The notes under the pieces were generated by a model. That model was not told the origin of the DNA, did not search any database, and worked only from the letters and a program-made list of their open reading frames with translations. DNA of 47,517 nt from UBA877 sp034436335 (GTDB lineage Bacteria; Chloroflexota; Anaerolineae; Anaerolineales; Villigracilaceae): positions 1-47,517 of the forward strand of contig DAOTVO010000022.1 in the NCBI GenBank assembly GCA_034436335.1. Reading direction: 5' to 3'. Positions 7,133 to 16,486 of the stretch are shown in pieces. The position numbers and the translations under genes are program-made. How positions within the stretch are numbered: the first letter of the stretch is position 1; each line of letters opens with the position of its first letter.

Positions 7133-8818
7133 TCAGGGCGCGGGCGTGGCCTGCTGCGTCTCTTCGAGAGCGCGGCGGGTAATCAGATACCAGGAGGAGA
7201 CATTGTTGAAGCGGTCTGCCGGCTCGAAGAGAGACGGGACTTGAACGCCCAACACACGCTCGTCTACGGCATAGGTATAGACGGGGAAAAACAGCGGCAG
7301 AGCGGGCAATTCACGCGCGAAGATGACCTGGAAATTACGGTACAACCGCATACGCGTATCAGGGTCAGCAATGACGCGCGCCTGTTCCAGATATTCGCTC
7401 GCCGAGCGGTTATCCCATTGCGAATAATTCTGTCCGGTGGTTTCTTCCGCCTGATGCCAGAAGGGATAGGGGTCGGGGTCGTAAGAGCGGCTCAGGTCGA
7501 GGTCAACCAACGCAGCCTGGTAAGCACGCGGGGTCAGGTAGTCATTCAACAGGGAGTCATACGAGACCGCCTGCAATTTGGCTTCCACGCCAACGGCGGC
7601 CCAGTTTTCCTGAATGGTTTGGGCCAGTTTGCGATGCAGGTCGGTATCGGGATAGAGCAGGGTGAAAGAGAGAGAAACATCGTCTTTGGCGCGTACACTG
7701 TTGTCCGAGGGCAGGATGTATCCATCCCCTTTGAGCAATTCCTCCGCCGCGGCCGGGTCGAAGGGGATGCGTTCCACGCCGCTGTAATAGGCCCAGGTAT
7801 CGGGCAGGATGGGCGAGTCGGCCAGAAGGGCTTGTCCCTGCATGAAGTGGTCTATCATCCACTGGCGGTTGAGCGCCATCAGGAGCGCCCGCCGAACCTT
7901 CTTATCCTGGAAGAACGGCACATCTTCATTCTGCAGGTTGAAAAGCACCAGCGTCATACGCGGCATGCGGCTGGAGTAGAAAGAGAGCCCCGGTTCCTGC
8001 AAAGCAGTGTTCAAAACATCGCCGGTAATCTGACTAATCCCCAGCACTTCGCCATTCTGATAGGCCGCCAGCGCGGAGGAAGAGTCCGGATAATAGCGAA
8101 AGACGAATTGCTCGATGAATGGGGTCTGGCCGTAATAGCGGTCGAAGCGCGTCAGCACCACACCGGTTACCTGTCCATTCTCCACCAGCAGACGGTCGAA
8201 GCGGTAGGGACCGCTCCCCACCGGAGCGAGGTTAAACTGGGCGGTTGCCAGTTGGTCGGCGGGGATTCCCTCCAGCAAATGCTTGGGCAGCACGCCAAAG
8301 GTAAGGTAATCGAGGAAGGGGACGAAAGGTTCCGGGATGGTGAACTTGATATTCTTTTCATCCAGACGGGTGATTTCGACCACATCCCAGAGGGCACGCA
8401 CATCGTCCGAGTAAGCCGAAAACTGACTGCGAAGCAGGTCAAGGGTAAAGAGGACGTCGTCGCTGGTGACCGGGATGCCGTCATGCCAGAAGGCGTTTGA
8501 GCGCAGGGTGATGTTGTAAATTGTGCCATCCGCCGAGACGCCCCAGGATTCGGCCAAATCTGGTTGAGGCAGGGCATTGGAGTCGAATTTGAACAGACTG
8601 CTGAAGAGCAGCCGGTCCACATCCCGGTCGGGAGGGTTGTTCAGGTCGAAGAGCGGATTGAGACGGCCAAACGAACCAATCAACGCCTCTGTGTAAATGC
8701 CGCCGCTGGCCGGTTCCACCGTAGCGGGGGTTAGCGAGGGTTGCTGGGTAAGCAACAATACAGTCACGATGACCAGGGTGACTGCAACAATAAGAATCTG
8801 CCAGCGAAGTTTTTTCAT
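7133..8818 (-). CDS. Peptide-type ABC transporter solute-binding protein (SBP family 5)
   Basis: This 561-residue extracytoplasmic binding protein is of the OppA/DppA kind. Residues 1-28 form a positively charged, then hydrophobic segment (KKLRWQILIVAVTLVIVTVL) with no lipobox Cys, so it is probably an uncleaved membrane anchor. Family features include EALIGSFGRLNPLFDLNN, the LAESWGVSADGTIYNITL block, DVLFTLDLLRS, and VRRALLMALNRQWMIDHFM. A proline-rich tail ends the protein. No permease or ATPase genes are nearby, so it would have to work with a transporter encoded elsewhere. It lies 65 bp downstream of secG in the same operon. Its own ribosome binding site is weak. Confidence 0.9.
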   Translation of the reverse strand: MKKLRWQILIVAVTLVIVTVLLLTQQPSLTPATVEPASGGIYTEALIGSFGRLNPLFDLNNPPDRDVDRLLFSSLFKFDSNALPQPDLAESWGVSADGTIYNITLRSNAFWHDGIPVTSDDVLFTLDLLRSQFSAYSDDVRALWDVVEITRLDEKNIKFTIPEPFVPFLDYLTFGVLPKHLLEGIPADQLATAQFNLAPVGSGPYRFDRLLVENGQVTGVVLTRFDRYYGQTPFIEQFVFRYYPDSSSALAAYQNGEVLGISQITGDVLNTALQEPGLSFYSSRMPRMTLVLFNLQNEDVPFFQDKKVRRALLMALNRQWMIDHFMQGQALLADSPILPDTWAYYSGVERIPFDPAAAEELLKGDGYILPSDNSVRAKDDVSLSFTLLYPDTDLHRKLAQTIQENWAAVGVEAKLQAVSYDSLLNDYLTPRAYQAALVDLDLSRSYDPDPYPFWHQAEETTGQNYSQWDNRSASEYLEQARVIADPDTRMRLYRNFQVIFARELPALPLFFPVYTYAVDERVLGVQVPSLFEPADRFNNVSSWYLITRRALEETQQATPAP

Positions 8819-8883
8819 AAAGGAATCAAGAAAGGCCGCTTACCGGCCGCGAGAATCAACCGGCTTTGGCCTTCCAAAAAGAA

Positions 8884-9111
8884 TCAGCGTGTGGCCAGGA
8901 TAATCGAAGTGATAGCCAGGGCAAAAAAGACGACGCTGAAGATAATTGTCACGCGGAAGAGGGTTTTCTCGATGCCGCGGCGTGCGGTAAAAACGCCGCC
9001 GCTGTCAGAACCGGAAAGGCCGCCCAACCCGGCGCCTTTGCTCTGCAGAATAATGCTGGCAATCAAGGCAATTGAGGTCAAAATCAACCCGATATGCAAA
9101 ATAGTTTCCAT
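8884..9111 (-). CDS. secG: Preprotein translocase subunit SecG
   Basis: This 75-residue protein has two membrane helices, about residues 3-22 and 52-72. They are separated by the typical SecG loop QSKGAGLGGLSGSDSGGVFTARRGIEK. SecG supports SecYEG-dependent export by easing SecA cycling. The ATG has a strong GGAGG site, and a good promoter lies just upstream (9141-9170), so secG heads the operon. Confidence 0.93.
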   Translation of the reverse strand: METILHIGLILTSIALIASIILQSKGAGLGGLSGSDSGGVFTARRGIEKTLFRVTIIFSVVFFALAITSIILATR

Positions 9112-9140
9112 TTACTACCTCCAGAATTTTTAGCCGTCAA

Positions 9141-9170
9141 ATTATACCTGTGAAGAGAGGAAACCGTCAA
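9141..9170 (-). promoter_or_regulatory. Sigma-70-type promoter of the secG operon
   Basis: Reading the minus strand, TTGACG (9170-9165) is followed by an 18-base spacer and a perfect TATAAT (9146-9141). Transcription would begin near 9134, about 23 bases before the secG ATG. Confidence 0.75.
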
Positions 9171-9236
9171 ACTATTCCTCGTTGTGCAACCTCCCAAGAC
9201 TCCCTATCTCATCAGACCGACAGGCGTGAATCTCGT

Positions 9237-9953
9237 CTATTCCTCATCAATATTGCGCAGAGCGCCGCTCAGCGGGGAGGTCCCAAGGCGGTAGCCAAAG
9301 CCGCGCACCGTCCGCACCCAGACCGGATTGGAGGGGATACGTTCCACTTTTTTGCGAAGCAGGAGAATGTAGCGCCGCACCAGGGATGGGTCATTCCGGT
9401 CGAAGCCCCAGACTTCATGCATCAATTCTTCGTCCGAGACCACGCCTCCCTTGCGCCGAACAAGCGCCTCGAGCAAGCGGAACTCGGTGGGGGTCAGTTC
9501 CAGCAATTGGCCCCCCACCGTAGCCTGGAATTTCTTCAGGTCAAGGGTAATGTCGCCATGCACCAGAATTCCGGCGCGTTCATCCGAAACCCGTAAGCGA
9601 TTCAAGACGGCCTGAATGCGCGCTGCCAGTTCGGCAAAACTGAACGGTTTGGTAACGTAGTCGTCCACTCCAAGACGGAAGCCTCGCAGTTTGTCGGACT
9701 CGGTGGCTTTGGCCGTCAACATGATGACCGGCACTTCGGTCATTTCACGCAAACGGGCGCAGACTTCCCACCCATCCATGCCGGGCAACATCACGTCGAG
9801 CAAAACCAGGTCGGGGCGTTCGCTGTAGGCCAGGCGCAAGCCGTCTCGGCCAGTCGAGGCCTCGTAGACTTCGAAGCCGCTCTCACGCAAATACTGACCG
9901 AGCAATTTCAGAAGCGTTTGGTCATCGTCAATGAGGAGGAGACGGTAGTTCAT
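9237..9953 (-). CDS. OmpR/PhoB-type response regulator
   Basis: The protein has 238 residues. The receiver domain (1-120) has acidic residues DDD near position 9-11, the phospho-acceptor Asp53 in LVLLDVMLPGMDG, Thr80, and Lys102 in DDYVTKPF. The C-terminal winged helix (about 130-225) contains LTPTEFRLLEALVRRKGGVVS and VRTVRGFGYRL, the usual DNA-binding end. Its ATG overlaps the kinase stop by four bases (ATGA), so the pair is translationally coupled. Targets are unknown. Its place after the tad-like genes suggests regulation of those genes or of surface properties, as inference only. Confidence 0.93.
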   Translation of the reverse strand: MNYRLLLIDDDQTLLKLLGQYLRESGFEVYEASTGRDGLRLAYSERPDLVLLDVMLPGMDGWEVCARLREMTEVPVIMLTAKATESDKLRGFRLGVDDYVTKPFSFAELAARIQAVLNRLRVSDERAGILVHGDITLDLKKFQATVGGQLLELTPTEFRLLEALVRRKGGVVSDEELMHEVWGFDRNDPSLVRRYILLLRKKVERIPSNPVWVRTVRGFGYRLGTSPLSGALRNIDEE

Positions 9954-12115
9954 TTCAGCACCCTCAAAGAGAAATAAAAACTGGCTCCCCCTTCGGGAGA
10001 AGTTTCATAACGCAAGTCGCTTTTTTGGGCAAGCATCATTTGGCGGGATAAATATAATCCAAGGCCGTATCCATAGACAGATTGCGAATCTTGAACGTTG
10101 AGACGCTGAAAACGCGCGAAGAGGAGTTTCTGCTTTTCGGGCGGGATGCCCGGCCCCCAGTCGGTCACCCGAACCTGTACTTTGTTCTTGACCCTCTGCG
10201 CTTCAACCACAATCGGCGCATCGGCGGCATATTTGAGGGCGTTGTCAAGTAATTGGGAGAGGACGCTGTGCAAGAAATTCTCATCGGCCAGAACCATTGG
10301 CAAATCGGGAGGTAAACGCACTTCGATGCAACTTGCGCCGGGCAAATCTTTCAAGGCCCATAAAACATCTTTGACCACAAGAGATAGATCCACCGGTTCG
10401 AGGTGAACAACCAGTCGCCCCGCCTCCAGAGCAGAAAGGTTAAGGACATTTTCGACAAAATGCGCCAGACGCTGAACTTCCGCTTTCATCAACTGCATGG
10501 CATCCCGGTCTTCGGGGCGGCGATCGGGGCGCGCCAGAAGGAGTTCTAGGCCGCCATACAAACTGGTGAGCGGCGTACGCAATTCGTGCGAAACCATCGA
10601 AACGAAATCCGACTTCAACTGGTCAAGTGCCTGCAACATCCGGTTCTGTTCCTCCAACTTACGGTAAGCAGCCTCCAGACCGCGGGTGCGCTCGGCGACT
10701 TTTTCTTCGAGTTGGGCATTCAATTCTTCCAGCCGTCGGGAAACAGCCTGCAGGTCGCGATAGGCTTTTTCGAGAGCACGCTGTTGTTCTTTCTGTTCAC
10801 GTATATCATAAGCCACTCCGGCAATCAAGGGCTTACGGTCATCGGTAAAGATAGGAGCAAGAGAGAGCAGGCAGGGAATGCCAAAGGGAAGAAGTTGCAC
10901 TTCCCGGCTGACCGAGTCGGTCACGGCATGTTCGAGCAGAGGCTGAAAAGAGTCGAGGCCGCTAAAAAACTCTGTCAACAGCCGGCCGATGACTCGACTT
11001 TCAGGCTGCTCCAGGGCACGTAACAGGGCCGGGTTGGCAAGCAAAAGGCGGCCGTTGTTATCGCAAATAAAAGCCGGTTCTGCCAGCCCGGCAAACAATT
11101 GCCAGTACTTGTAAAGTTCTATTTCTCCAGCCCGCACCCCCAGGCGGATGATGAGAGCCAGGCTGAGCAGAATTGCCGCCCACAGTCCAAAGGGCGAGAG
11201 AACGCCGCGCAGCCGCCAATCGGCCAGGACAAACCAAATCAGGACAAAGACCAAAATGATAGGAAGTATGTTCTGAAGTCGTGCAGCCGGGTCGGGAGGC
11301 CGGTGCAGCGGCAGAGCATCAGTCAACAGCCTGAAGGAGAATCCAGATTCGATTGCGGCGACCAGGCCAAAAGTCAGGCCGCCGAGCGTCCACCCCAGGC
11401 TTGCAAACGTTCCAATTTGAAAAGATCGGATACTGGCCTGATAAGCATAGATATAGTCCGATGCAAAGAAGAAAAGCAGAGCCAATCCAAACAGGAAGGA
11501 TGTGCGTCTCTCTAACGATGAAGCGAGAGAGGCATTGAAGAGGGTCATCAAGAGCGCCAGGTCAGCCAGGGGATAGAAAAGAGGGACAAAAGTCAACAGA
11601 CTGCCAGGGTTGGATTGAGCAGCCGGGCGGGCAATCACAAGCCAGCCAAGAACAATGACAACGCTCGATGAGATGGCAGCATCCAACAAAAAGCGGAAAC
11701 GGGAGGGAATGAACCGATTTCGCGCCGGGTAAAGGACAAAAGCCAGCAAGGCGAGTAGATAGCCCAGAAAGTTGAGGGCATCGGCCGGTGAAGCCTGAGG
11801 AAGCGTAAGATGCAATAGAACTTGATAACTGACGCGAAAAAGATTACCCGCCGTCCATAACGCAAAAGCAAGACCCCACAAAAGCCAGGAAAAGCGCGCC
11901 AGAGGAGGCAAGCGGGAACGAGCCAAAAATGCCAGCAAAGCGGCCGAGGCGAGAGGAGCCAAAATAGCCAAGCCGCCAATGAAAGGCCGAGCCGCCGCAT
12001 GGGGAGGAGAGAAGAAAAGCCAGGCCAGGTAAGCCAAGAGCAGGATACAGGATTCCAGCAAAAGGCGTTTCCAGGACAGTGCATGGGGAAATAATTCGAG
12101 CAATCGCTTATGCAT
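9950..12115 (-). CDS. Multi-pass membrane sensor histidine kinase with PAS domain
   Basis: The protein has about 721 residues from the ATG at 12115. A GTG at 12235 would add 40 residues, but those cross a non-hydrophobic stretch close to a hairpin, so I prefer the later start. The N-terminal half has about nine or ten hydrophobic helices up to about residue 330 without a large extracellular domain. A PAS-like domain follows (AEPAFICDNNGRLLLANPAL), then a coiled coil (LEELNAQLEEKVAERTR), HisKA with His510 in SHELRTPLTS, and an ATPase domain with LLDNALKYA (N box), DWGPGIP and YGYGLGLYL (G boxes). The signal is unknown; the membrane part may itself be the sensor. It pairs with the overlapping response regulator. 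Confidence 0.9.
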   Translation of the reverse strand: MHKRLLELFPHALSWKRLLLESCILLLAYLAWLFFSPPHAAARPFIGGLAILAPLASAALLAFLARSRLPPLARFSWLLWGLAFALWTAGNLFRVSYQVLLHLTLPQASPADALNFLGYLLALLAFVLYPARNRFIPSRFRFLLDAAISSSVVIVLGWLVIARPAAQSNPGSLLTFVPLFYPLADLALLMTLFNASLASSLERRTSFLFGLALLFFFASDYIYAYQASIRSFQIGTFASLGWTLGGLTFGLVAAIESGFSFRLLTDALPLHRPPDPAARLQNILPIILVFVLIWFVLADWRLRGVLSPFGLWAAILLSLALIIRLGVRAGEIELYKYWQLFAGLAEPAFICDNNGRLLLANPALLRALEQPESRVIGRLLTEFFSGLDSFQPLLEHAVTDSVSREVQLLPFGIPCLLSLAPIFTDDRKPLIAGVAYDIREQKEQQRALEKAYRDLQAVSRRLEELNAQLEEKVAERTRGLEAAYRKLEEQNRMLQALDQLKSDFVSMVSHELRTPLTSLYGGLELLLARPDRRPEDRDAMQLMKAEVQRLAHFVENVLNLSALEAGRLVVHLEPVDLSLVVKDVLWALKDLPGASCIEVRLPPDLPMVLADENFLHSVLSQLLDNALKYAADAPIVVEAQRVKNKVQVRVTDWGPGIPPEKQKLLFARFQRLNVQDSQSVYGYGLGLYLSRQMMLAQKSDLRYETSPEGGASFYFSLRVLK

Positions 12116-12220
12116 ATGAATATGCTTTTGGATATCTTTCGCCCAGCGGTTGTTTTTTTCAGGCTCAATTATATCCTTGCCTGCAAGCCAAAGCGCATGC
12201 TCTCTGCAAGCAATTAAGGC

Positions 12221-12249
12221 GCAGAGACCGCCCACACGGCGGTCTCTGC
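12221..12249. terminator. 12-bp perfect hairpin between TadE-like gene and kinase gene
   Basis: GCAGAGACCGCC (12221-12232) and GGCGGTCTCTGC (12238-12249) pair perfectly around a five-base loop. On the minus strand this lies just after the stop of the Thr-rich TadE-like gene and before the kinase gene. No clean U-run follows on that strand, so it may attenuate transcription or stabilise the 3' end. Confidence 0.6.
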
Positions 12250-12271
12250 CAGATAAGCATGTTTCGAATTT

Positions 12272-14086
12272 TTAACAGTCGAAGCAGTAGGTATTCGTAG
12301 GCGTGAAAGTGCGGGTCGGGGTAAAGGTGTTCGTATTCAGCAAAGTATTGGTAGGCGTACGAGTCGGTGTATAGGTGCGGGTGGGTGTGTAAGTAAAGGT
12401 CCGGGTGGCAGTGGGAGTGGAGGTAAAGGTACGCGTGCTGGTGCGGGTAAAGGTGCGCGTGAAGGTTTGCGTCGGCACTGTATTCGTTCGTGTGGGTGTA
12501 TTGGTGAAAGTAGGTGTCGGCATTGTGTTCGTGCTCGTGAAGGTGAGCGTAAAGGTTCGAGTATTGGTAAAAGTAGGCGTCGGAACGGTGTTGGTGCGGG
12601 TAAAGGTTGTGGTAAAGGTTGGCGTCGGAACGGTGTTGGTGCGGGTAAAGGTTTTGGTGAAGGTTGGCGTCGGAACGGTGTTGGTGCGGGTAAAGGTTTT
12701 GGTGAAGGTTGGCGTCGGAACGGTGTTGGTGCGAGTGAAGGTCCGACTAGGAGTAAAGCTAACCGTAGGCGTATTTGTAATAGTGAAAGTTCTGGTGGGT
12801 GTTCTCGTTCTGGTGGGTGTTCTCGTTCTGGTGGGTGTTCTGGTATTAGTAATCGTTGGGGTATTTGTGATGGTAAACGTGTTGCTGGGTGTGAATGTAT
12901 TTGTACGCGTAAAGGTGCGGGTAGGTGTAAACGTATTTGTGCGGGTAAACGAGGGGGTAAAGGTGTTGGTAGACGTGAAAGTCGTTGTAGGGGTAGGAGT
13001 ATCCGTCGGCGGTTTGAGAATCTTGAAGCGGCGTACCGCGGTAATTGTACGACCATCGGTAGCGTAAGCCGTTACAGTCATATAATAATCGTTGGCATTA
13101 TTGTAGAGATTGGAATTTGGCAGAGAGTCAAACAAAGCCGAATCCATGGGGTTGCATGGGCCATCACCGCCAAAAGCGCAAAAAGACTCCTCATACTCGC
13201 TACGTCCGGGAATTGCGGCCGGGCCGGAGAAGGAAAAAGTCAGGTGATCAATGCCGTCGCCGTCATTGGAACCGACATTCGGGTCATAGGCTACGGCCTG
13301 AAAAGCCGTCAAAGAGACTTCGTTGTAGCCCAAGCCATCCATATAAGGAGAAATGATGTTTAGATAGAGCGGCAGAAGCGTGGAGGTCACAGTGAAACTA
13401 GGAGTAACGGTAAACGTCTCTGAAGGGGTGAAAGTATTAGTGGGCGGCAGAGGTGTGGAGGTCGGTAATTGTAATTCTGGAGGCAGGTTGATCAGGCGCG
13501 AAACGCGAAACTGCTCGACAATTCCTTCCTGGTAAGAAGCCAGATGAACCATGGGCCAGACTTCGTTAAAAATTGGTGTAATGTAAGGATGGTTGTAGTC
13601 TACCATTACGATAACAGGACGGCCGGGGTCGCCTGGATGCTCTGTAGGCTGACAATCGCCATATTGGGTGGAACCCATGCGCGGCAATATAGTGACGAAT
13701 GGGGCCGAGGTACAAACTGTAATTTTCAAATAACTCGGCTCATTCTGCGCGGCCATATCATCAACCAGCAGACCGGAGCGAAAGCGGTTGGCTTCCTCAT
13801 GAATGGAAGCCAGACGGGCCGCATCCTCGTCAGCCTGATTAAGACAGCCGCCCACCGGACAATGAGCTACATCGTACTGACCGGTCACCGCATAGCGGAC
13901 TGCCTGACGAGCGATGTTCTGAACCAATAACCAGGCCGAGAAAAGCAAAGAGAAGTCAATGATCCCAAAAATGAGCATAAAAAGGATGGGAGCAGCAATG
14001 GCAAACTCCACCATACCCTGTGAACGGCTTTCGCCTTTCCAAAAACGGCCCTGGAGGTTATTTCGGATGATTCGGCGCGTAATCAT
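12272..14086 (-). CDS. TadE-like protein with long Thr/Pro-rich repeat tail
   Basis: The protein has 604 residues. The N-terminus is TadE-like: a basic stretch, then SQGMVEFAIAAPILFMLIFG with the conserved Glu after the processing-type site, followed by the membrane helix to about residue 60. An extracellular domain follows to about 360, containing a Cys-rich region (CPVGGC, CTSAPF, CAFGGDGPC). The rest (about 365-598) is almost entirely Thr, Pro, Arg, Asn and Phe in TPTxTFTxTNT motifs, including 15-residue repeats. It ends in TYCFDC. The tail should be extended, is a good candidate for glycosylation or surface exposure, and resembles low-complexity stalks. AGGAG precedes the ATG, 11 bases after the TadG stop. 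No TadA/B/C assembly genes are in the window. Confidence 0.85.
   Translation of the reverse strand: MITRRIIRNNLQGRFWKGESRSQGMVEFAIAAPILFMLIFGIIDFSLLFSAWLLVQNIARQAVRYAVTGQYDVAHCPVGGCLNQADEDAARLASIHEEANRFRSGLLVDDMAAQNEPSYLKITVCTSAPFVTILPRMGSTQYGDCQPTEHPGDPGRPVIVMVDYNHPYITPIFNEVWPMVHLASYQEGIVEQFRVSRLINLPPELQLPTSTPLPPTNTFTPSETFTVTPSFTVTSTLLPLYLNIISPYMDGLGYNEVSLTAFQAVAYDPNVGSNDGDGIDHLTFSFSGPAAIPGRSEYEESFCAFGGDGPCNPMDSALFDSLPNSNLYNNANDYYMTVTAYATDGRTITAVRRFKILKPPTDTPTPTTTFTSTNTFTPSFTRTNTFTPTRTFTRTNTFTPSNTFTITNTPTITNTRTPTRTRTPTRTRTPTRTFTITNTPTVSFTPSRTFTRTNTVPTPTFTKTFTRTNTVPTPTFTKTFTRTNTVPTPTFTTTFTRTNTVPTPTFTNTRTFTLTFTSTNTMPTPTFTNTPTRTNTVPTQTFTRTFTRTSTRTFTSTPTATRTFTYTPTRTYTPTRTPTNTLLNTNTFTPTRTFTPTNTYCFDC
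12576..12740. repeat. 45-bp tandem repeat coding 15-residue Thr-rich units
   Basis: Four copies starting at 12576, 12621, 12666 and 12711 (the last partial) repeat GGCGTCGGAACGGTG and the bases after it with few changes. Read on the minus strand they encode units of the form VPTPTFTKTFTRTNT. Such near-identical repeats can expand or contract by slippage or recombination, so tail length may vary among strains. Confidence 0.88.
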
Positions 14087-14097
14087 GAAAAGGCTCC

Positions 14098-15669
14098 TTA
14101 TTTAGAAAGCCGGATAGCGATATTTTCGGCAATCCGCTGGAAGATGCTGCGCAGTTCGGCGGCTGTAGGAGCAGCATAGTACAGGCCGGCATTTCCGGGA
14201 TCGCCGTCACCGGCATTGGCTGCATAGAGAAGCAGGGATTCACCGGCATCAGGGTCTCCAACGCTTGCCGCGGATACAAGGTCGCCTAGACCAATGGAGT
14301 AAATATACGCCTGCTGATCATAAGCGACGAAATCAACCATATCGCGGGCATAGTCGTCAGCGTCGTAATTGTCGGGGCTCCATATTCCGCCTTCATTAAG
14401 GCACCGCGCTTTGCGGCTGGCATCCGGATCGGCGCAATGGCGGGTATTTGCATAAGGGTCGCGACAAAAGAGAACGACATTCCTGCCATTGTAATCTTGA
14501 ATACCCCAAGTCGTGCGCGGACATTGTCCGCCATTGGCAGCGCCGTCGCCGAGCAGAATAACAACCCAGAGAGCATTTTGCCGCACCGGCGGGATAGCAA
14601 ATTGATTACCCGCCAGGAGCATTCCCCCGCCTACGTTGGTGGACATGCATAACGAAGGGTCATTATCATCAGTAAACGTAGTGGGGTCGTTTGGATTGGC
14701 AGGAAATGACCAGCCATCACCGCACAAAAAGCGGTCAAAAGCGCCATCTGTCACACGATAGTAACGACACGGACGCCCCTGCGGGCAAACTCCTTCTGCT
14801 TCAAAGACGGTCAGATTTCGGATAGTATTGAGAACGATGGACTCAATCGTGGCGGCAGGAGTATTGACGTAATCAATATCAGAAAAACTGAGTTCGGTAG
14901 TAGCGTATTTGTCGAACGTAATGATAGCCACCCGATCAAAGGGGAAGTACATGGCTTCCTGAACGAAATCCACGGCCGCCTGTTTGACTTCTTCGAAAGG
15001 ATGGCATTCGCCGGGCATTCCATCGCCGTCATCGAAATTATTGCACACGGTCGGGTCGCGCATTGGGTCATACAATGGAACCGGGTTATCGGCATCTCCC
15101 CAAGTCATGGATTCAGAGGTATCAATGACCAAAACAAGGTCCACCGAAGCCGTCTCGGAGGTGGCAGCAGCGTCAATCGGCACTGTTTCCAACCCAATCA
15201 CCGGCAAGAAAGCCAGTTGCACCGTTCCGCTAGCAACAACGCGCACCAATTTGCGACGCGGATTGGTGCACAAATCGGCCCCGTAGAACACACGTTGAGC
15301 CGGGTCGGCCGGGACAGGATCGCCAGGGTGGTAAACAGGGAGGTTTGGATCACAGACTTGGAGGATGGCTGTCGGGTCATCCACGCCGTTCAAAGCGAGC
15401 ATCTCCAGCGCCGAGTTCGCCAAGTCAGAGGGTTGATAACCTTCGCGATACTGCAAGGCAGCCGCCAGAGCGGCCGCGTCCACAGCACGGCGCAAGCGGG
15501 CATTTTCAATGAGCATCAGGCCAACATCCATTGCCAATCCAATAATAGCAATCAACGCTACCAAGGTAAGAGCAACAATCAGCAGGATTTGCCCTCTTGT
15601 GTTTTTCTTATCGGTCACCCAGGACCGAGGGCGTCGGAATAGATGGATTTGTTTCTCTTTAGTATTCAT
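14098..15669 (-). CDS. TadG-like pilus-associated protein with von Willebrand A domain
   Basis: The protein has 523 residues. A cytoplasmic basic N-terminus leads into RGQILLIVALTLVALIAIIG and the adjoining hydrophobic stretch (membrane helix), followed by NARLRRAVDAAALAAALQ, the TadG/pseudopilin-like helix. From about residue 175 a VWA domain begins with LVLVIDTSESMTWGD, an intact MIDAS motif (DxSxS), and continues through VAIITFDKYATTELSF and LWVVILLGDGAANGG. Several paired Cys residues suit an exported protein. TadG-type proteins anchor or modulate Flp/Tad pili or act as surface adhesins. It starts five bases after the stop of the first TadE-like gene, so the two are co-translated. Confidence 0.88.
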   Translation of the reverse strand: MNTKEKQIHLFRRPRSWVTDKKNTRGQILLIVALTLVALIAIIGLAMDVGLMLIENARLRRAVDAAALAAALQYREGYQPSDLANSALEMLALNGVDDPTAILQVCDPNLPVYHPGDPVPADPAQRVFYGADLCTNPRRKLVRVVASGTVQLAFLPVIGLETVPIDAAATSETASVDLVLVIDTSESMTWGDADNPVPLYDPMRDPTVCNNFDDGDGMPGECHPFEEVKQAAVDFVQEAMYFPFDRVAIITFDKYATTELSFSDIDYVNTPAATIESIVLNTIRNLTVFEAEGVCPQGRPCRYYRVTDGAFDRFLCGDGWSFPANPNDPTTFTDDNDPSLCMSTNVGGGMLLAGNQFAIPPVRQNALWVVILLGDGAANGGQCPRTTWGIQDYNGRNVVLFCRDPYANTRHCADPDASRKARCLNEGGIWSPDNYDADDYARDMVDFVAYDQQAYIYSIGLGDLVSAASVGDPDAGESLLLYAANAGDGDPGNAGLYYAAPTAAELRSIFQRIAENIAIRLSK

Positions 15670-15674
15670 ATCAA

Positions 15675-16361
15675 TTATGGCCTTGGAGTAGGAGTCGGCT
15701 CCGCAGAGGAAAGCGGCATGGCGCTATATATATAAACAGGAATTGGATTGAGAAAGTCGGAAAAAAGCGGCAGATTCAGAGTCTGCGGGTAATTATAGAA
15801 AATTTCGACCAACACCACACCGGTAGGAGGCGCGCTGGAATTTCGGAGACCTATAACGTCAGCAGTTGAAACATTGCTGGCATGCACGGTGCAGTCATCC
15901 CAATTCGCGCTATTGGTGAGCGAAACAGGCGTCTGGTGATAGGGAGGATAGAAAATCTGGTCAGCGTAATTCGCGCACAGGCTCCAGCCATCCGCGTCAG
16001 GGAAACGGCTGACACTGGAACCGGCCATACTAAACACCGAAATGACAATATCATCCCCTTTATCACCGACAAATTCTATCGGACAACTCGTTGGAGAAGG
16101 ACACATCACTGACAAAGCGCGAATGGCCGTGGTCACATAAAATTCTTGAATGTTCGACCCGTTATCGGCAATGGCTACCGAGTTGGAGGCAAAGCGGGCA
16201 GCTTCGCGGGCGGCGTTCAAGATACTCAGGTATTCGTTCATGAGAAAGCCAAACTCAACCACGCCCGCCAGCATTAAGGCCAAGACCATGGCCACGAGCA
16301 TGAGTTCTACAAAACTCTGCCCGCGGTTGCGCTTATCTTTTTTGGAAAGTCGTCTGGTCAT
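15675..16361 (-). CDS. TadE-like pseudopilin family protein
   Basis: The protein has 228 residues from the ATG at 16361. The N-terminus is MTRRLSKKDKRNRGQSFVEL, followed by a membrane helix (MLVAMVLALMLAGVVEFGFL). This matches TadE: basic leader, QSFVE with conserved Glu, helix, then an AAREAARFAS segment. The exported C-terminal domain carries several Cys residues and ends in a short PTPTPRP tail. A TTG at 16427 would give a longer protein, but it lies inside the -35 box of the promoter at 16399-16427, and another ATG at 16403 lies within the -10 region. That leaves 16361, which has AGGA just upstream. It is the first gene of a run of minus-strand tad-like and two-component genes. Confidence 0.85.
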   Translation of the reverse strand: MTRRLSKKDKRNRGQSFVELMLVAMVLALMLAGVVEFGFLMNEYLSILNAAREAARFASNSVAIADNGSNIQEFYVTTAIRALSVMCPSPTSCPIEFVGDKGDDIVISVFSMAGSSVSRFPDADGWSLCANYADQIFYPPYHQTPVSLTNSANWDDCTVHASNVSTADVIGLRNSSAPPTGVVLVEIFYNYPQTLNLPLFSDFLNPIPVYIYSAMPLSSAEPTPTPRP

Positions 16362-16398
16362 TTTCCTATCCGACGAAAAGATAAACTGATTTTCTATA

Positions 16399-16427
16399 AT
16401 CATAGCAGTTTCGGCAAGGAACGTCAA
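16399..16427 (-). promoter_or_regulatory. Promoter of the tad-like operon
   Basis: On the minus strand, TTGACG (16427-16422), a 17-base spacer and TATGAT (16404-16399) form a near-consensus sigma-70-type promoter. The predicted start near 16391 lies about 30 bases before the chosen ATG at 16361 and rules out longer protein starts. Confidence 0.72.
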
Positions 16428-16486
16428 TTAGTGCAGGTCAAACTGTAAATTGCTCCGGACATTAATTTCACAAAAATTCGACATCT

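Noticed and set aside
12405..13363. Plus-strand frames rich in Val-Lys-Val or Gly-Arg opposite the Thr-rich tail
   Set aside because: They are complements of the tandem Thr codons and have no start signals or independent similarity.
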